DNA of 64,000 nucleotides from Saccharibacillus deserti (GTDB lineage: Bacteria > Bacillota > Bacilli > Paenibacillales > Paenibacillaceae): positions 52,826 through 116,825 of the forward strand of contig NZ_JABJVN010000005.1 of NCBI RefSeq assembly GCF_013618475.1. Reading direction: 5' to 3'. Numbering within the stretch: position 1 is the first letter of the stretch; each line of letters opens with the position of its first letter. The position numbers were made by a program, and so were the translations under genes. This document shows, one piece after another, positions 16,932-25,864 of the stretch. The notes under the pieces were generated by a model that worked only from the letters and a program-made list of their open reading frames with translations, had not been told where the DNA came from and searched no databases.

Positions 16932-18776
16932 TCAGCCCGTAACGGCGGCCGCGTCCGGTTCGGGGACTCCGAACGTATAATCCTGGACCAGGTTCCAGAT
17001 TTCGCGGTGCAGCGTGCCGATAGAGATTTTCCCTTCGAACATCCGGTGAACGCAGATACTTTTGCCGGCCCGAAGCATACACGGGGCGCCGCCCGCGCTG
17101 CCGACAATACGCGCATGGATGCGTTCTTCGGCTTCAAGCGAAGAGCCGCGGCAGACCGAGGCCGGATGCCCGAAAAGAATCGAACCCGTCGCATACAAAT
17201 CGCTCTGCATTACGCCTTCGCGGTGAATCGTAATGTCTCCGTTCGACTTGACGGTACTGGTCTGGCAGCGCGACAATTCAACCCCCGATTCGCCCTGCTG
17301 CATATCGGTCATAAAGGAATGTTCCCGTTCAAGACCGGCCTGCAGGCGAAGCAGGGTGTCTTCGTCCAGCGATTCGATCATTTGGGCGGGAGAGAGCATC
17401 AGATTCAGGTCGTCGGCAAACGCATTGGAAGCTCCGCCGGTACTGCGCTGGACCGTAACAAGCACTTGAAGCAGTTCCCGGATATGCGGCTGGATGTCTT
17501 TGAATTTGGTCTTCATCAGCAGAAGGGCAATCTGGCCGAAACGGGCGGATTGTCCGCGTTTGCCGACCTCGGCGTACAAGGCGAGCGAAGCCGACAGCAG
17601 CATGCCCGTCTCGTCTCTCAACTGCCGGGACAGGTGGTACAGCCGGTTGAAAGACAGACCGAAACTTCCGGAATACAACCGGCTGCCGATCGTGCTGCCC
17701 TGCACGATAATCCGGCCGGCCGCAGTGATGGTCGAATGATAGACGCCGCCCGATACGTAAACGTTACCGAGCGATTCGACGATCATATTGTCTGTCACAT
17801 TGCCATGGATGGCGACGTCGCCCGAAAATACGATATGTCCGGTCTTCAAGTTGACGTCTCCCGGAACGACGTAAGCGTCGGAGATATCCAGATAGCGGAC
17901 CGCTCCTTCCGTAATGCAGGGACGGCCGGCCTTCAGCGCGGCGAACGTGCCGTCTTCCCGCGCTTCGACATGCTGCCGGGCTTGAACATCGATTTCACGC
18001 ACGGGCGGAGGATCGATCTTTTCCCCGTACACATCGTAACCGGGCGTGCCCGGTTCGGAAGGGAAAAGCCGCGCAAGCAGATCGCCGCTTTGTACGGACG
18101 GGATACGCAGATGGCTTCGATAATCGAGCGCCCCCCCGGCTTCCTCGAAAGCATTTTCGATTTTCTCGTCGAAAAGAAGGTGCAGCCGGGCATCCAGGCC
18201 CGGCTGCGGTTCCTGACCTGTCGCAAAAACGAAAGGCTGTCCGTCCGCTTGTTGAAGCGCTTGCACAACAGCCGGGACATCGAGATTCTTGCGGATGCCA
18301 AGCGAGCCGACTTCGGCCATCGCTTCGGCAATCTCCAGCCTGCATACCGGCGTATTCCGGTCGGGCTGCGCTTTGGGCGACAGTACGCGGAGGGGACCCT
18401 CGTCTTCGAGTCTCCAGGCATAACGCACTTCGGCGAATATGCGAATAACCGCCTGCATCCGGTCGGGCGAGACCTGAATTCGGTACAGGGGTTCGTCCGG
18501 CATTTCCCATTCGATCCGGTCGCTGGAACGGACGGCCGAAGCGGAGAGCAGCTCGCTGCCATTCAGCCAGAACCGGAGCGGGGCAGCCGGGACCAGCACG
18601 GGAGGATCTCCTTCTCCGACCGGATCGGCCACATGGAGACGGCCTTCCCGGATTTCAATACTTCCGTCTACCGCGGCGGGCAGCGAAGCCGGAATGGCGG
18701 GTTCGCCGACGGTGACGGCAGGGTCGTGGGTGCCGAATGCAGATGCGGCTTCGGGCGCGGGGTGAGCTTCCGACAT
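16932..18776 (-). CDS. FapA family protein (DUF342)
   Basis: A 614-residue cytoplasmic protein of the FapA/DUF342 family. The N-terminal 170 residues are variable. The DUF342 core follows, with SEPGTPGYDVYGEKIDPPP near residue 265. A right-handed beta-helix comes next (DISDAYVVPGDVNLKTGHIVFSGDVAIHGNVTDN), repeated as SNGDITIHREGV...LYATGSILFGHP, broken by a central helical coil of about 130 residues. Such proteins modulate polymerisation or polysaccharide processes in some bacteria, but their function in Firmicutes is unclear. ATG at 18776 follows AGGAGG. It is a single gene. Confidence 0.85.
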   Translation of the reverse strand: MSEAHPAPEAASAFGTHDPAVTVGEPAIPASLPAAVDGSIEIREGRLHVADPVGEGDPPVLVPAAPLRFWLNGSELLSASAVRSSDRIEWEMPDEPLYRIQVSPDRMQAVIRIFAEVRYAWRLEDEGPLRVLSPKAQPDRNTPVCRLEIAEAMAEVGSLGIRKNLDVPAVVQALQQADGQPFVFATGQEPQPGLDARLHLLFDEKIENAFEEAGGALDYRSHLRIPSVQSGDLLARLFPSEPGTPGYDVYGEKIDPPPVREIDVQARQHVEAREDGTFAALKAGRPCITEGAVRYLDISDAYVVPGDVNLKTGHIVFSGDVAIHGNVTDNMIVESLGNVYVSGGVYHSTITAAGRIIVQGSTIGSRLYSGSFGLSFNRLYHLSRQLRDETGMLLSASLALYAEVGKRGQSARFGQIALLLMKTKFKDIQPHIRELLQVLVTVQRSTGGASNAFADDLNLMLSPAQMIESLDEDTLLRLQAGLEREHSFMTDMQQGESGVELSRCQTSTVKSNGDITIHREGVMQSDLYATGSILFGHPASVCRGSSLEAEERIHARIVGSAGGAPCMLRAGKSICVHRMFEGKISIGTLHREIWNLVQDYTFGVPEPDAAAVTG

Positions 18777-18935
18777 GCGAGCAGGCCTCCTTTTGGAAGA
18801 TAATGTATAGCGGCGGAAAGCGGTTTCAACCGGGATTTCCTGTTATTCGGGCAGCATGGGGATAAGTCTTTGTTACCACTAGGATAATACCTTCGGACCT
18901 ATTTTTCAACAACGATTTCCATATTGTCCGTTTTA

Positions 18936-18964
18936 TTGCACAGGGTGTTTTTTTCGGGTACATT
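18936..18964 (+). promoter_or_regulatory. Predicted sigma-A promoter for the 19010 operon
   Basis: TTGCAC (18936-18941), 17 bases, TACATT (18959-18964). The predicted start is about 40 bases before the ATG at 19010. Confidence 0.5.
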
Positions 18965-19009
18965 AGGGCGCATCGGAGGATAAACCGAGACAAGGATGGA
19001 GGATGAAAC

Positions 19010-20155
19010 ATGGGAAAAAGACGGAAAGCCGCCGCGGCGGGCCTGTTGATACTGGCGGCGGTGTCGGGGAGTGCGCTGGCCGAATCGGATGTCTGGTCGC
19101 AGGCGGCCAAAGAACCGGGGCGCCTTGCGGCGCTGCAGGAAACCAAGCTTCAGCTGCCGGGAAATGCGGATAAGCGCAAAGCGGCGGCTTCGATCGATCC
19201 GGCGTCGGGACGTTCCGCGGTTCGTGCCGGTGTCCGGGCTGCGGAAGGATCGACCGGAACATTTACGGCAAAACTGAATGCGGACGGGCTGAACGAGGCG
19301 CTGACTTTCCGGTATACACAATCGGCCGGCCGCCGGGTTCCGCTGCCTTCCCCGGATCTGGGCTATGAGCTGCACCGGCTGCCGGACGGACAGGCGCTGG
19401 TGGAATATGCCTCTTCCCTTTACAAGCTCAATCCCGATACAAAGACGCTGGCGCCTTTTCTCAAAGCGCAAACGGGAGGCTACCGCCAAGGAGCCGGCAT
19501 TTCGTCGAAGATGATCGTGTGGGGAAAACGTGCTTCGATCAGTCCCGACGGGAACCTTCTGCTGTACTGGACGACCCGCAGCGCGGCGGTGTCCGGGCGT
19601 GAAGATGGAGAGAATTGGGTGAAAGATCTGCGCACCGGCGAGGAAAAAAAGGTCTATGGAGCCGGATACACGCTGCTCGGCTGGGATAAGAAAAATCGCT
19701 TCTATCTTGATTTGGGCGACGAAGGCGTCGTGCAGGTTGACAGTGCAGGCGGTTCTTCGGCCAGACTGGTCAAGGGCAGCTCCGTCTCCGCCGTCTCCGG
19801 AACCCATCTGCTGTCGCAAACGGCGGACGGCTCGCTGAACCTGCGCGACCTGTCGACCGGGCGGGTGAGAACATTCCGCGGAAGCGGATTGAGCCATCTT
19901 CGCGCCGCTTCGGCTTCTTATGAAGGCCGCTACTTCGCCGTGATCAATGCGCCCGATCGTTCGAGCCGCGTATCGACCTTGATGCTGATCGATGCCAAGA
20001 CGCTGGGCAGCCGGACGATTGCGGAGCCGGCCGGCAGCTCCATTCTCGGCATCTCCTGGGCGGACAGCGGACACCTGCTTGTTCAGGTACGGAACCGAAC
20101 GACCCGGGCGGAATCGACGTATACTCTCGAAGCGGAAAGGGAGGCGAAGCAATGA
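19010..20155 (+). CDS. Secreted protein, probable beta-propeller, unknown function
   Basis: A 381-residue exported protein. The signal peptide is basic (MGKRRK), has a hydrophobic core and a likely cleavage after GSALA (residue 25). The rest is rich in short beta-strands with D-G and S-P-D-G turns (ISPDGNLLLYW, SQTADGSLNLRDLSTGRV, ASYEGRYFAVI, ISWADSGHLLVQV), as in TolB- or WD-like propellers. ATG 19010 follows GGAGGA. It overlaps the LytM-like gene by four bases, so the two products probably act together outside the membrane. I do not recognise a named family. Confidence 0.65.
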   Translation: MGKRRKAAAAGLLILAAVSGSALAESDVWSQAAKEPGRLAALQETKLQLPGNADKRKAAASIDPASGRSAVRAGVRAAEGSTGTFTAKLNADGLNEALTFRYTQSAGRRVPLPSPDLGYELHRLPDGQALVEYASSLYKLNPDTKTLAPFLKAQTGGYRQGAGISSKMIVWGKRASISPDGNLLLYWTTRSAAVSGREDGENWVKDLRTGEEKKVYGAGYTLLGWDKKNRFYLDLGDEGVVQVDSAGGSSARLVKGSSVSAVSGTHLLSQTADGSLNLRDLSTGRVRTFRGSGLSHLRAASASYEGRYFAVINAPDRSSRVSTLMLIDAKTLGSRTIAEPAGSSILGISWADSGHLLVQVRNRTTRAESTYTLEAEREAKQ

Positions 20156-21258
20156 ATCGGGAACGTTTGGATAAAAAGGCAGCCGATGCCGGTCAGACTA
20201 TGGAGAAAAGGAAACGGGTCCTCCGCGGCCGCCGGGCAATGCTCGCGGTCTGTGCGCTGCTTGCCTGCGGTGCGGTATCCACGGTCTCGGCGGCCGATTA
20301 CGGAGCGAGGTTTCTTCAGCAGTACGGGGTCAAAGTCTCGACGGCATCCGCAATGACGCCCGCGCGCAGCGATGCCAACGGCCTGATGGAGAGCTATGCT
20401 CCGGTCGAGAGCAAGACCAATCAGCCGCGTCATGTGGTGAGCGGCACCAATCCGCATAACGGAGCGGACCTGGCGATGGCGTCCGGGGAACGCGTCTATG
20501 CGGTTCTGCCGGGCAAAGTGACGGAGATCAAGTCCGACCTGTCGGCCCAGCTCGGCAGCGTGATCGTCGATCACGATACCGACGGAGACGGAATACCCGA
20601 CGGGGTCTATATTCAATATGTGCATATCGATCCGGCCGGTGCCGGAAGCACGGGTCTGCGCGTTGGCGATTACGTGACCGAGACAACCGTCATCGGCACG
20701 GTCGACCGGGCGAAACGCTATAACCCGCATCTGCATATCCAGCAGGTCAGCCAAAGCCGGAGCGGTGCATCAAGCAGCCGGACGCTGCCGCTGTACACGC
20801 TGTACCGGCATACTTCGTCCGAGACATGGAATGCCGGTTCCGATCTCGATTATCTGTCCGCCGATTGGCAGAGCGGCAATCTGCTGTATCTGACCGCCTA
20901 TGCCGCAACCGACAATCCGCGTACCCAGCGTTACGACCGGAATGCTCCCGCCGAGATCCAGCTTCATTACAAGATCGGTCCGGGCGGGAAATGGAAGATG
21001 TCGCCTGTCCGTTTCAGTCTGTACGAGGCACAAACGATGCGCTACCGGATCGACCTCCGCCAAGCGACAGGTGCCCGAAAAGGGCAGGACGTCTACGTGT
21101 ATGCCGCCGCAATCCGGGCTTCGGACCCGACGTTTCCCCCGTCGGCTGCCTACCGTCACGGACTGTGGCCGCAGTTCTACAAGCAGCCGGACCGGGTGCT
21201 GTATGCCGTTTCTTCCGCTAGGGCGGATCAAGTCGCACGCAGGTTTACGATCCGCTAG
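20152..21258 (+). CDS. Secreted M23/LytM-like peptidase domain protein
   Basis: A 368-residue exported protein. A cytoplasmic basic stretch precedes a signal segment (AMLAVCALLACGAVSTVSAADY, residues 29-50). A LytM-like domain follows at about residues 95-205 with NPHNGADLA (HxxxD), YVHIDP and YNPHLHIQ (HxH), the zinc ligands of M23 metallopeptidases, and lysostaphin-type activity on peptidoglycan is possible. The C-terminal 150 residues are beta-rich and unrecognised. It starts within the stop of the preceding gene (ATGA). The zinc ligands look complete, but activity is unproven, and a D-G-D-G insert sits between the motifs. Confidence 0.7.
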   Translation: MNRERLDKKAADAGQTMEKRKRVLRGRRAMLAVCALLACGAVSTVSAADYGARFLQQYGVKVSTASAMTPARSDANGLMESYAPVESKTNQPRHVVSGTNPHNGADLAMASGERVYAVLPGKVTEIKSDLSAQLGSVIVDHDTDGDGIPDGVYIQYVHIDPAGAGSTGLRVGDYVTETTVIGTVDRAKRYNPHLHIQQVSQSRSGASSSRTLPLYTLYRHTSSETWNAGSDLDYLSADWQSGNLLYLTAYAATDNPRTQRYDRNAPAEIQLHYKIGPGGKWKMSPVRFSLYEAQTMRYRIDLRQATGARKGQDVYVYAAAIRASDPTFPPSAAYRHGLWPQFYKQPDRVLYAVSSARADQVARRFTIR

Positions 21259-21291
21259 AAGTTAAGCCGTCGGAATGGGGCGGTTTGGCCC

Positions 21292-21340
21292 GCACACAAA
21301 AGCCTTTCCGGCAGAATCCGCCGGAAAGGCTTTTGTGTGC
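21292..21340. terminator. Long perfect terminator hairpin after the LytM-like gene
   Basis: A 21-bp perfect stem (21292-21312 with 21320-21340) includes CCTTTCCGGC/GCCGGAAAGG and AAAA/TTTT flanks, with a seven-base loop. The convergent chemoreceptor gene ends at 21453, so it may act on both strands. Confidence 0.85.
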
Positions 21341-21452
21341 GTTTGGAATAAGCGGACGCTGCGGACGAAATCCGAAAGCAAGTCCGGAAAGCACGGCGGA
21401 CAGCCTCCGGTTGGCCCGGCCGGAAAGTCTGCTTACCCGCCGCTTGTCCGGA

Positions 21453-23018
21453 TCAACCGGCGATCTGTGATTCGTCTCGTGCCGCGGAGTCCGGCGAAGA
21501 ACGGCGTTTTTTCTGCCGCGGTTTCGGCGCCGTCTCGGAAAGGCCGGATGCTTCTTCGCTTCTGGCCTCAGTTAACTTCTGCAGGTCGCCGATCAGTTTC
21601 TCCAAGTGGGAGAAACTTCCGCTCATTTGGTTCGTGATGTATTTTTGCTCGCCCATACCGGCCAGGATTTCTTCCATGACGGCGTTCGTTTGATGGGTGA
21701 CGGTAGAGATCACAGCTGCTTGTCCGGATACTTCCGACGAAGAGGCTCTCATCTTGCCGGAGCGCAGTTCCACTTCTCCGGCCTGATCCAGCAGTTTATG
21801 GGTATTCTCGTTGATCTCCGTTAACGCTTCTTCGGAACGCCGCGCGGCAGAGAGGCCGTTCTCCGCCGCTTCGCGGCCGCGGTTGACCTGTCTCATCAGA
21901 CGCTCGGTTCCGCTTTGCAGTTCGCCGAGGATGCCGCCGATCTGTTCGGCCGATTCGCGCGAATTCTCGGCCAGCTTGCGGACTTCGTCGGAGACGACGG
22001 CAAATCCCCGGCCGGCTTCTCCCGCACGCGCCGCTTCGATCGCGGCGTTAAGCGCAAGCAGATTGGTCTGGCTGGCGATTTCGGAGATGGTGGTCAGAAT
22101 CTGGGCGATCTGGCGATTCTGTTCGCGGAACAGTTCCATATCGTGGGCGGTATCGCTCATGACGGAATAGACCTGGTCGATCTGCGCACGCAGTTCGGCC
22201 ATCCGGCCGGCACCGTCCTGGGTGACGTTGGCGGTATGTTCGGACAGCGTGCGCATGACAGTGGAATTCTGCACCACGCCTTCGATCTCCAGATCGCTGG
22301 CGGACATTTTGTCGGAAATCTCCGAGACGCTGCCGGCCTGGCTCTCCGCTCCCTGCGCCACCTGCGAGAAAGCGTTCGTGATCTCGCCGGTAATCAGTTC
22401 GTTCAGGGTCAGATTCTCTTTCGACTTGCGGGCAAACCGGCTCAGTTCGTCGACTGCGTCCCGGATCTGGAGGAAAGCGGCATCCAGTTTCCCGGTATCG
22501 GCCCGGCTTTGCTCCCGCTGCTTGGCCAGATCGGCGAAGAGCTTCTCGTTCAGCATGCCGATCGCTACGGCCATGCCTGCAATAATGACAAACAGCACGA
22601 CCGTGAAGATCAGCGAGACCATCCGTCCTTCGGGAACGAAGACCTCCGCTCCGCGTATCCAAGAAACAAGCAGGGTGACTGCGGTCAGAGCCGAATAGAG
22701 CAGCACATAGCGATAACGCGGGTAGAGCAGCAGCAAAACGGCCGGCACCAGAGCCGCAAGTACGTTAATGGTATCCATCAGGACGACGGTATAACAGACG
22801 AAAAAGAACAGAGCCGCCGCATACGGCAGGGCTCGCTGCGCTTTTCTGGCCAGCGTCAACCAGGTGAACAAGGCCGCAAATGCGCCCATGGCAACAGCCG
22901 CAAGCTGGGTAGGCAGAGAGAGGTTCAAGCTGACGGCGCCCAAAATCAAAGAAACGGACCACAATACCCACATGACCATTTTGTTTCGCTGATACATGAC
23001 AGAATCGAGATGACTCAA
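21453..23018 (-). CDS. Methyl-accepting chemotaxis protein, multi-pass membrane type without HAMP
   Basis: A chemoreceptor of about 521 residues. The N-terminal 170 residues hold five or six membrane segments with no large external domain. A coiled-coil signalling domain then includes the hairpin tip [39 protein letters not shown], which contacts CheA and CheW. No HAMP domain is visible. It could sense membrane or intracellular signals. The start is probably TTG at 23018, with GGGGGAAG about eight bases upstream; ATG at 22997 lacks a ribosome site. The C-terminus ends in a basic tail. Transcribed alone. Confidence 0.87.
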   Translation of the reverse strand: MSHLDSVMYQRNKMVMWVLWSVSLILGAVSLNLSLPTQLAAVAMGAFAALFTWLTLARKAQRALPYAAALFFFVCYTVVLMDTINVLAALVPAVLLLLYPRYRYVLLYSALTAVTLLVSWIRGAEVFVPEGRMVSLIFTVVLFVIIAGMAVAIGMLNEKLFADLAKQREQSRADTGKLDAAFLQIRDAVDELSRFARKSKENLTLNELITGEITNAFSQVAQGAESQAGSVSEISDKMSASDLEIEGVVQNSTVMRTLSEHTANVTQDGAGRMAELRAQIDQVYSVMSDTAHDMELFREQNRQIAQILTTISEIASQTNLLALNAAIEAARAGEAGRGFAVVSDEVRKLAENSRESAEQIGGILGELQSGTERLMRQVNRGREAAENGLSAARRSEEALTEINENTHKLLDQAGEVELRSGKMRASSSEVSGQAAVISTVTHQTNAVMEEILAGMGEQKYITNQMSGSFSHLEKLIGDLQKLTEARSEEASGLSETAPKPRQKKRRSSPDSAARDESQIAG

Positions 23019-23082
23019 AAGCTCACTTCCCCCGTTGATATGATGGATGATGCAGGGCATAAGACCCATCTTTTATATCGGC

Positions 23083-23106
23083 AAAAAACCCCTAACGATG
23101 TAGGGG
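23083..23106 (-). terminator. Rho-independent terminator after the YsnF-type gene
   Basis: On the minus strand CCCCTA, a six-base loop, then TAGGGG is followed by TTTTTT. It lies 60 bases past the end of the gene at 23166. Confidence 0.7.
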
Positions 23107-23165
23107 CTCAAGCGGAAAAATAAGTCGTTTTTGCGATAAATGGGACTTTTGGTTCGCCGATTCGC

Positions 23166-24296
23166 TTAAGGACGATTGCGTTCGCTCCGCGGAGGAAGAG
23201 GCGGCGGATCCTGCGGCAGGGAAGAGAGGGGATCGGACGAACGCAAGTCTTCCGCTTCCTCCGCCGGGCTTGCTTTGACCGAAGGGTGTCCGGTGTGTTC
23301 GACCCGCGCTTCTTCATGCTGGACGGTTTCTTCGATATGGAGATTTTCCTGTGTGTTCTGTTTGTAGACGTCGACTTCTTCCGTAATAACGTTATGCTTG
23401 TTCACTTCGATCCGCTCTTCGCTGACCGGAATACGGATCGTTTCATTCCGTCCAATCGGACCTTCCGCCGTTTCGCCTTCAACAGCCCGGCGTTCGATCA
23501 CCACTTCTTCATGGGTAACCGGAACACGAATCAATTTTTCTTCATGGACGATCTCTTTGCGGACTTCGACTTCACCCGTGCGAACCTGCTTTTTGTCGAG
23601 CTCGAGCTGCTCCGCCCGAAGCTGCAGGGTGGACTCTGCGGCCGACACGCCGCCTCGCGAACCGCGGCGCAGATCTTCTTCCGCTTCGTCGTTTGTCCGG
23701 TAAACGGCAGAAGGATCTTGCGGAACCGGCGTTTCCCTGCGTGGTTCCGTTTCGTGCGGGGCTGTGACCGTCAGATTGTCGGTATCGCCCGCCGCGCCCA
23801 GTTGGGTATGGTTAAGCGCGTAATGATTGCGGAAGATCTGCTCGACTTCCGTTTTGCGCTCGCTGTCCGTGTCGACAAGAACCAGCATGCGGCCTCCGCC
23901 GATATGTTCATGGTAGGCTTTGGCGTCTTCCTCGGGGATACCGAGTCCGATCAGGCCTCCGACCAGGCCGCCTCCCGTCGCTCCGACCGCGATTCCGGCC
24001 AACGCGGTTGCGATCGGTCCGGCTGCCAGCAGCGGGCCGATCCCGGGAATGGCCAATGCGCCGAGTCCGGCGAGAAGCCCGCCGACTCCGCCCAGGATTC
24101 CTCCTGCCGTAGCGCCTCCCGCGGCGCCTTCCGGAGCTTTGGTGCCGGTCTGTTTGCCGATTGCGGCAGCGTCCTGATGGTCTTTGGAAATGACGGAGAT
24201 ATCGTCTGTATCGTAACCGGACCGTTTCAGGGCTTCGATTGCTTCGGATGCTTCATGCTGCGTAAGAAATATGCCTGCTACTTTTTGAGTCGCCAT
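23166..24296 (-). CDS. YsnF/AvaK domain (DUF2382) stress protein, copy 1
   Basis: A 376-residue protein. An N-terminal general-stress-protein-17M-like domain (residues 1-55, VAGIFLTQHEASEAIEALKRSGY) is followed by a glycine-rich hydrophobic segment (about 60-125) that could span or associate with the membrane. The YsnF/AvaK domain follows at about 230-335 and contains R-x-G-E-V-x-V-x-K-E and V-x-V-T-H-E-E-V-V-I-E-R-R repeats. A Pro-rich tail ends it. It is a paralogue of the gene immediately upstream. Family members are stress-induced; the molecular function is unknown. ATG 24296 follows AGGAGGG. Confidence 0.85.
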   Translation of the reverse strand: MATQKVAGIFLTQHEASEAIEALKRSGYDTDDISVISKDHQDAAAIGKQTGTKAPEGAAGGATAGGILGGVGGLLAGLGALAIPGIGPLLAAGPIATALAGIAVGATGGGLVGGLIGLGIPEEDAKAYHEHIGGGRMLVLVDTDSERKTEVEQIFRNHYALNHTQLGAAGDTDNLTVTAPHETEPRRETPVPQDPSAVYRTNDEAEEDLRRGSRGGVSAAESTLQLRAEQLELDKKQVRTGEVEVRKEIVHEEKLIRVPVTHEEVVIERRAVEGETAEGPIGRNETIRIPVSEERIEVNKHNVITEEVDVYKQNTQENLHIEETVQHEEARVEHTGHPSVKASPAEEAEDLRSSDPLSSLPQDPPPLPPRSERNRP

Positions 24297-24356
24297 CGAG
24301 GGGACCCTCCTGTTCTGAATGGAATATCGAACGAACTCTTCCGGCTGTCCAAATAC

Positions 24357-24398
24357 GCGAATAAGCCCAAGCTGTTTGTTCAGCCGGGCTTATTCGCG
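24357..24398 (-). terminator. Hairpin between the tandem YsnF-type genes
   Basis: CGCGAATAAGCCC (24357-24369) pairs perfectly with GGGCTTATTCGCG (24386-24398), with inner AGCTG/CAGC pairing. The T tract on the minus strand is weak, so it may be a partial terminator or an RNA-stabilising hairpin. Confidence 0.55.
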
Positions 24399-24461
24399 TT
24401 CGGATGGAGGAAGGGGATCGGCCGCCCGGCCGTTTCCTCCGTGGATCTTCCGAGATCTTGT

Positions 24462-25550
24462 TTACGGTCTGCGCGTCGTGGCGTTTTCTCTGCGTGCATC
24501 CATGCCTTCACGGACTTCGACCTGTCCGTTCTTGTCGACGCGGGCTTCTTCACGGCGCAGCGTATCGCGTACCTGCTCCGTTTCCTGCACATCGCGTTTA
24601 TGAACTTCGACTTCTCCGGTCACCACATTGCGCTTGTTGACTTCGACCTGCTCTTCGGTGAGGGGAACCCGGATCGTTTCGTCTCTGCCGATCGGCTCAT
24701 CGGTCGGAATATCGTTGACCGAGCGGCGCTCGATGATGACTTCTTCGTGGCTCACCGGCACGTCGATCGCTTTGTGCTCTTCGATGATTTCTTTGTGCAC
24801 TTCGACTTCGCCGCTGCGCACCGTGTTTTTCGTGACATCAAGCTGCTCTTCGTGCAGACGAAGTTTGCGGGCTTCATCGCGATCGTCCAGATCGGCCGAC
24901 TCCGCGTATCCGCGTTCGCCGATTGGCGTTCCGTCCATCCGGTTGGCATCGAGGTTCGTTGCCCCCATAGCCGGAGTATCGCGATAGAGCGTATCGTTGG
25001 ACGACGTATCGTTCATCCGGTTGGCGTCGATAGAGCGGGTATCTTCCATCTGCTCATCATAACGCCGGTTGGTGGAGTTGTTGTCCCGGAAGATACGGGT
25101 AACTTCGCTGCGATTGGCTTCTTCCGTATCGACGATTACGAGCAGGCCGCCCTGATCCACGGCTGTATCGTATTCTTTGGCTTCGTTCTCGGGAATGCCG
25201 AGTCCGATCAAACCGCCGACCAGACCGCCGCCTGCCGCGCCGACAGCTGCACCGGCAAGAGCCGTTGCCAGAGGACCGGCTGCCAGAAGCGGGCCGATGC
25301 CCGGAATGGCCAATGCGCCGAGACCTGCGAGCAGGCCGCCGATGCCGCCCAGCACGCCGCCTGTAGCCGCTCCGCCTGCCGCGCCTTCCGGAGCCATCGT
25401 GCCGGTTTCGTCTTCAAGCTTGCGCATGTCTTTTTTGTCGCGTGTTACGACAGAGATGTCGTTCGTGCTGAATCCCGCTCTTTTCAGGTCTTCGATTGCA
25501 TGGGAAGCTTCTCTTTCCGAATGGAACACGCCTACGATTTTGTTAGTCAT
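24462..25550 (-). CDS. YsnF/AvaK domain (DUF2382) stress protein, copy 2
   Basis: A 362-residue paralogue of the gene at 23166 with the same order: 17M-like domain (VGVFHSEREASHAIEDLKRAGF), glycine-rich hydrophobic segment (GVLGGIGGLLAGLGALAIPG), a variable linker rich in N-R-M-D-x-T repeats, and the YsnF/AvaK domain at about 225-330. The linker is the most divergent part. The tail is basic. ATG 25550 follows GAGGAGGT. The two copies lie head to tail and probably arose by duplication. Role in envelope or general stress is inferred from the family. Confidence 0.85.
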   Translation of the reverse strand: MTNKIVGVFHSEREASHAIEDLKRAGFSTNDISVVTRDKKDMRKLEDETGTMAPEGAAGGAATGGVLGGIGGLLAGLGALAIPGIGPLLAAGPLATALAGAAVGAAGGGLVGGLIGLGIPENEAKEYDTAVDQGGLLVIVDTEEANRSEVTRIFRDNNSTNRRYDEQMEDTRSIDANRMNDTSSNDTLYRDTPAMGATNLDANRMDGTPIGERGYAESADLDDRDEARKLRLHEEQLDVTKNTVRSGEVEVHKEIIEEHKAIDVPVSHEEVIIERRSVNDIPTDEPIGRDETIRVPLTEEQVEVNKRNVVTGEVEVHKRDVQETEQVRDTLRREEARVDKNGQVEVREGMDARRENATTRRP

Positions 25551-25654
25551 GGTGGTACCTCCTCGTTGTTGTGGAACTTTGATTTAGGGTGTGTTTTTTA
25601 TTCGTCGATACTGCTGTTCCAAGGCTTCGATGTTTCCTGCCACGTTCCATATTT

Positions 25655-25678
25655 AAACCCCCCGAAGAAATCTAAACC
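25655..25678 (-). promoter_or_regulatory. Weak sigma-B-like promoter motif upstream of copy 2
   Basis: On the minus strand GTTTAG is followed after about 11 bases by GGGTTT, resembling GTTTAA...GGGTAT of sigma-B promoters, which would fit a general stress gene. Spacing is one base shorter than usual, and I cannot tell whether this organism has sigma-B. The rest of 25551-25802 shows nothing else. Confidence 0.25.
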
Positions 25679-25802
25679 GCTTCGTTCAGAAATTTTTTAT
25701 AAAGTCAATCGTTTTTTTAATTATGTTTCAAATTTGAAAAAAGGGATGCGCACTGTACCGGCGAAAGCACGCAGGGGCTTAAGCAAACGGGCGGGCAAAC
25801 AC

Positions 25803-25838
25803 CAAAAAACCGGGTTTCCAGAAGGAAACCCGGTTGGC
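25803..25838 (-). terminator. Rho-independent terminator of the AI-2E family transporter gene
   Basis: On the minus strand AACCGGGTTTCC, a TTCT loop, then GGAAACCCGGTT is followed by TTTT. A 12-bp perfect stem 27 bases past the stop codon. Confidence 0.85.
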
Positions 25839-25864
25839 GGGCAAAAGCGGTTTGGCAGCGGAAC

